This document shows positions 4,221-5,269 of a stretch of DNA of 5,269 bases, one piece after another. Within the stretch, counting starts at the first letter, position 1; each line of letters starts with the position of its first letter. The notes beneath the pieces were generated by a model. That model was not told the origin of the DNA, ran no database searches, and saw only the letters and a list, made by a program, of their open reading frames with translations. The DNA comes from an uncultured Erythrobacteraceae bacterium (GTDB lineage: Bacteria > Pseudomonadota > Alphaproteobacteria > Sphingomonadales > Sphingomonadaceae), in assembly GCA_950071875.1 (NCBI GenBank), contig CATMNW010000202.1:1-5269 (forward strand). The letters are read 5' to 3'. The position numbers and the translations under genes were made by a program.

Positions 4221-5057
4221 TTGTCGCGCACCCACCTGCACCTCTTTTCCGATTCGACTGGCGAGACGCTGCAGATGGTGGCGAACGCCGCGCTCGCCCA
4301 GTTCGAAGGGGTGGATGTGGTACGCCACTTCTGGCCCATGGTCCGCTCGCGCCAGCATCTGGAACGGATCGTGCCGGAGCTCGAGAAATCGCCCGGCCTC
4401 ATTCTCTATACGCTGGTCAACGAGGAAACTCGAAAGGCACTGGAGGAAAAGTGTCGCCAGCTCGCGTTACCCGCTGTGGATGCGCTGGGCGAAGTGACTG
4501 CCGTACTCGAAACGTGCTTCGGCCAGGAGGCGCACGGGCGACCGGGCCGCCAACACCGCATGGACGATGCCTATTTCCGGCGGGTCGACGCAATCCACTA
4601 TACGATCGCGCACGACGATGGAGTCGGAAGCCACGATTGGCACAAGGCCGACATCCTTCTCACCGGTGTTTCGCGCACGTCCAAGACGCCCACGAGTATC
4701 TACCTCGCCAACCGCGGGTACAAGGTCGCGAACATTCCGCTGGTCATCGAAAGCCCGCCGCCGCCGGTGCTGTTCGAACTCGGCGGGCCATTGATCGTCG
4801 GGCTCACCACCGCGCCCGAACGGCTGGGGCAGATCCGCCGTAATCGCCTTCTCTCGCTCAACGAAGGATCGGAAACGAGCTATGCCGAGCATGAGCGCGT
4901 GGAGAAGGAAATCCGTTTCGCCCGGCGTATGTTCGCCGACAATAACTGGCCGGTGATCGACGTCACCCGCCGCTCGATCGAAGAGACCGCGGCGGCGATC
5001 ATCAAGCTTATCAACGATCATCACGTGCGGGCGAAACCGCAGGAGAAGCCGATCTGA
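4221..5057 (+). CDS. Pyruvate phosphate dikinase / PEP synthase regulatory protein (Ser/Thr kinase and phosphorylase)
   Basis: A 278-aa cytoplasmic protein of the DUF299 family, matching the usual length of about 270-280. Members are bifunctional: they phosphorylate an active-site-domain Thr of PPDK or PEP synthase using ADP, and remove the phosphate with inorganic phosphate, so setting pyruvate-PEP flux. The signature N-terminus HLHLFSDSTGETLQMVANAA spans 5-24. The P-loop GVSRTSKTPTS (149-159) is intact, followed by NIPLVIESPPPP (171-182) and the C-terminal SLNEGSETSYA (212-222) and NNWPVIDVTRRSIEETAA (241-258). Which of the two targets it controls cannot be told here. Start: TTG at 4221 is the only plausible codon, as the frame closes at 4176-4178 and holds no ATG or GTG before HLHLFSDST. 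A partial ribosome site GGACGG lies 5 nt upstream. It is divergent from hemE across the candidate origin and overlaps maf by 4 nt. Confidence 0.94.
   Translation: MSRTHLHLFSDSTGETLQMVANAALAQFEGVDVVRHFWPMVRSRQHLERIVPELEKSPGLILYTLVNEETRKALEEKCRQLALPAVDALGEVTAVLETCFGQEAHGRPGRQHRMDDAYFRRVDAIHYTIAHDDGVGSHDWHKADILLTGVSRTSKTPTSIYLANRGYKVANIPLVIESPPPPVLFELGGPLIVGLTTAPERLGQIRRNRLLSLNEGSETSYAEHERVEKEIRFARRMFADNNWPVIDVTRRSIEETAAAIIKLINDHHVRAKPQEKPI
5041..5045 (+). promoter_or_regulatory. Ribosome binding site that places the maf start at CTG
   Basis: AGGAG lies 8 nt before CTG at 5054-5056, an ideal spacing. No ATG, GTG or TTG in the maf frame lies within reach, so this site supports a non-standard CTG start. 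Confidence 0.6.
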
Positions 5058-5269
5058 CCCTGATCCTCGCCTCGAACAGTGCCTCGCGCCGCGCCATGCT
5101 GGAGGCGGCGGGCATCTCCATCGCCTCCGCCATTGGTGCCGATGTGGATGAGCGCGCGCTGGAAGCGGAGATGGCAGATGCGCCGCCCGCAGAGATCGCG
5201 CAGGCTCTCGCCGCAGCAAAAGCCAGCGCGGTATCCGCCGAGCATCCCGGCGCTCTGGTGCTGGGGGGG
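5054..5269 (+). CDS. maf: Maf-like nucleotide pyrophosphatase, N-terminal part
   Basis: The first 72 residues of a Maf protein (normally about 190-200 aa) run off the right edge. Maf proteins hydrolyse nucleoside triphosphates, including modified ones, to monophosphate and pyrophosphate, and some affect septum formation. The N-terminus TLILASNSASRRAML carries the SxSxRR substrate-binding motif (Ser9, Ser11, Arg12, Arg13). VDE (31-33) and the helix with Lys56 also fit the family. The catalytic Asp expected just after VLGG falls outside. Start: the first residue of the family pattern is encoded by CTG at 5054, overlapping the previous gene's stop as CTGA where related genes usually have ATGA. 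The first ATG (5096) would remove the SxSxRR motif, and the frame is closed upstream by a TAA at 4943-4945. It is co-transcribed and translationally coupled with the regulator gene. Confidence 0.9.
   Translation, partial: MTLILASNSASRRAMLEAAGISIASAIGADVDERALEAEMADAPPAEIAQALAAAKASAVSAEHPGALVLGG

Noticed and set aside
3956..4843. Plus-strand open frame (295 aa) running from the gap into the regulator gene
   Set aside because: It overlaps the well-conserved regulator in another frame, begins at a TTG with no ribosome site, and its Arg/Pro/Gly-rich protein resembles no family.
5263..5269. Run of seven G at the right edge
   Set aside because: It reads in frame as Gly-Gly in maf (VLGG) and fits the family; the window simply ends there. 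A base-calling artefact cannot be judged from seven bases.
1..5269. CRISPR array, tRNA/rRNA gene or insertion sequence
   Set aside because: I saw no regularly spaced repeats, no cloverleaf or rRNA signature, and no transposase or terminal inverted repeats flanking the low-GC cassette.

Overview
The window looks like chromosomal DNA from a GC-rich alphaproteobacterium, most likely a sphingomonad (Erythrobacter/Sphingomonas-like). This is judged from the style of the Rho, HemE and PPDK-regulator proteins, the use of HemJ for protoporphyrinogen oxidation, and the hemE-hemJ-rho gene order. I could not run database searches, so the taxonomic call is recognition only.

Layout from left to right. 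Positions 1-225 (+) hold the C-terminal end of an NTF2/SnoaL-like protein. Positions 222-870 (-) hold a two-gene cassette of clearly lower GC: an 82-aa protein and, overlapping it by 14 bp, a small retropepsin-like aspartic protease. The protease stop codon interlocks with the NTF2 stop codon in one CTAG. Positions 972-2237 (-) encode transcription terminator Rho. Positions 2238-2411 are its leader, with a candidate promoter and a C-rich, G-poor stretch. Positions 2412-2855 (-) encode HemJ and 2874-3905 (-) encode HemE, 18 bp apart as an operon. Positions 3906-4220 are non-coding. Positions 4221-5057 (+) encode the PPDK/PEP-synthase regulatory kinase-phosphorylase, and a maf pyrophosphatase gene starts at 5054 (+) and runs off the right edge.

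The most interesting stretch is the roughly 300-bp gap between divergent hemE and the regulator gene. In Caulobacter and some other alphaproteobacteria the chromosomal replication origin lies next to hemE in this gene context. Here the gap has a 19-bp tract made only of A and T, a 7/8 match to the CtrA site TTAA-N7-TTAA, a consensus -10 box for hemE, and several DnaA-box-like 9-mers, the best being 8/9. The hemE-hemJ-rho side and the regulator-maf side both point away from it. I read it as a candidate oriC with coupled hemE control; this is inference and needs skew or replication data.

Functionally, HemE and HemJ act at separated steps of haem synthesis, Rho ends transcripts genome-wide, the regulator sets pyruvate/PEP flux, and Maf hydrolyses non-canonical nucleotides. 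Their proximity probably reflects the conserved origin neighbourhood more than a shared pathway. The protease cassette looks like a later insertion.
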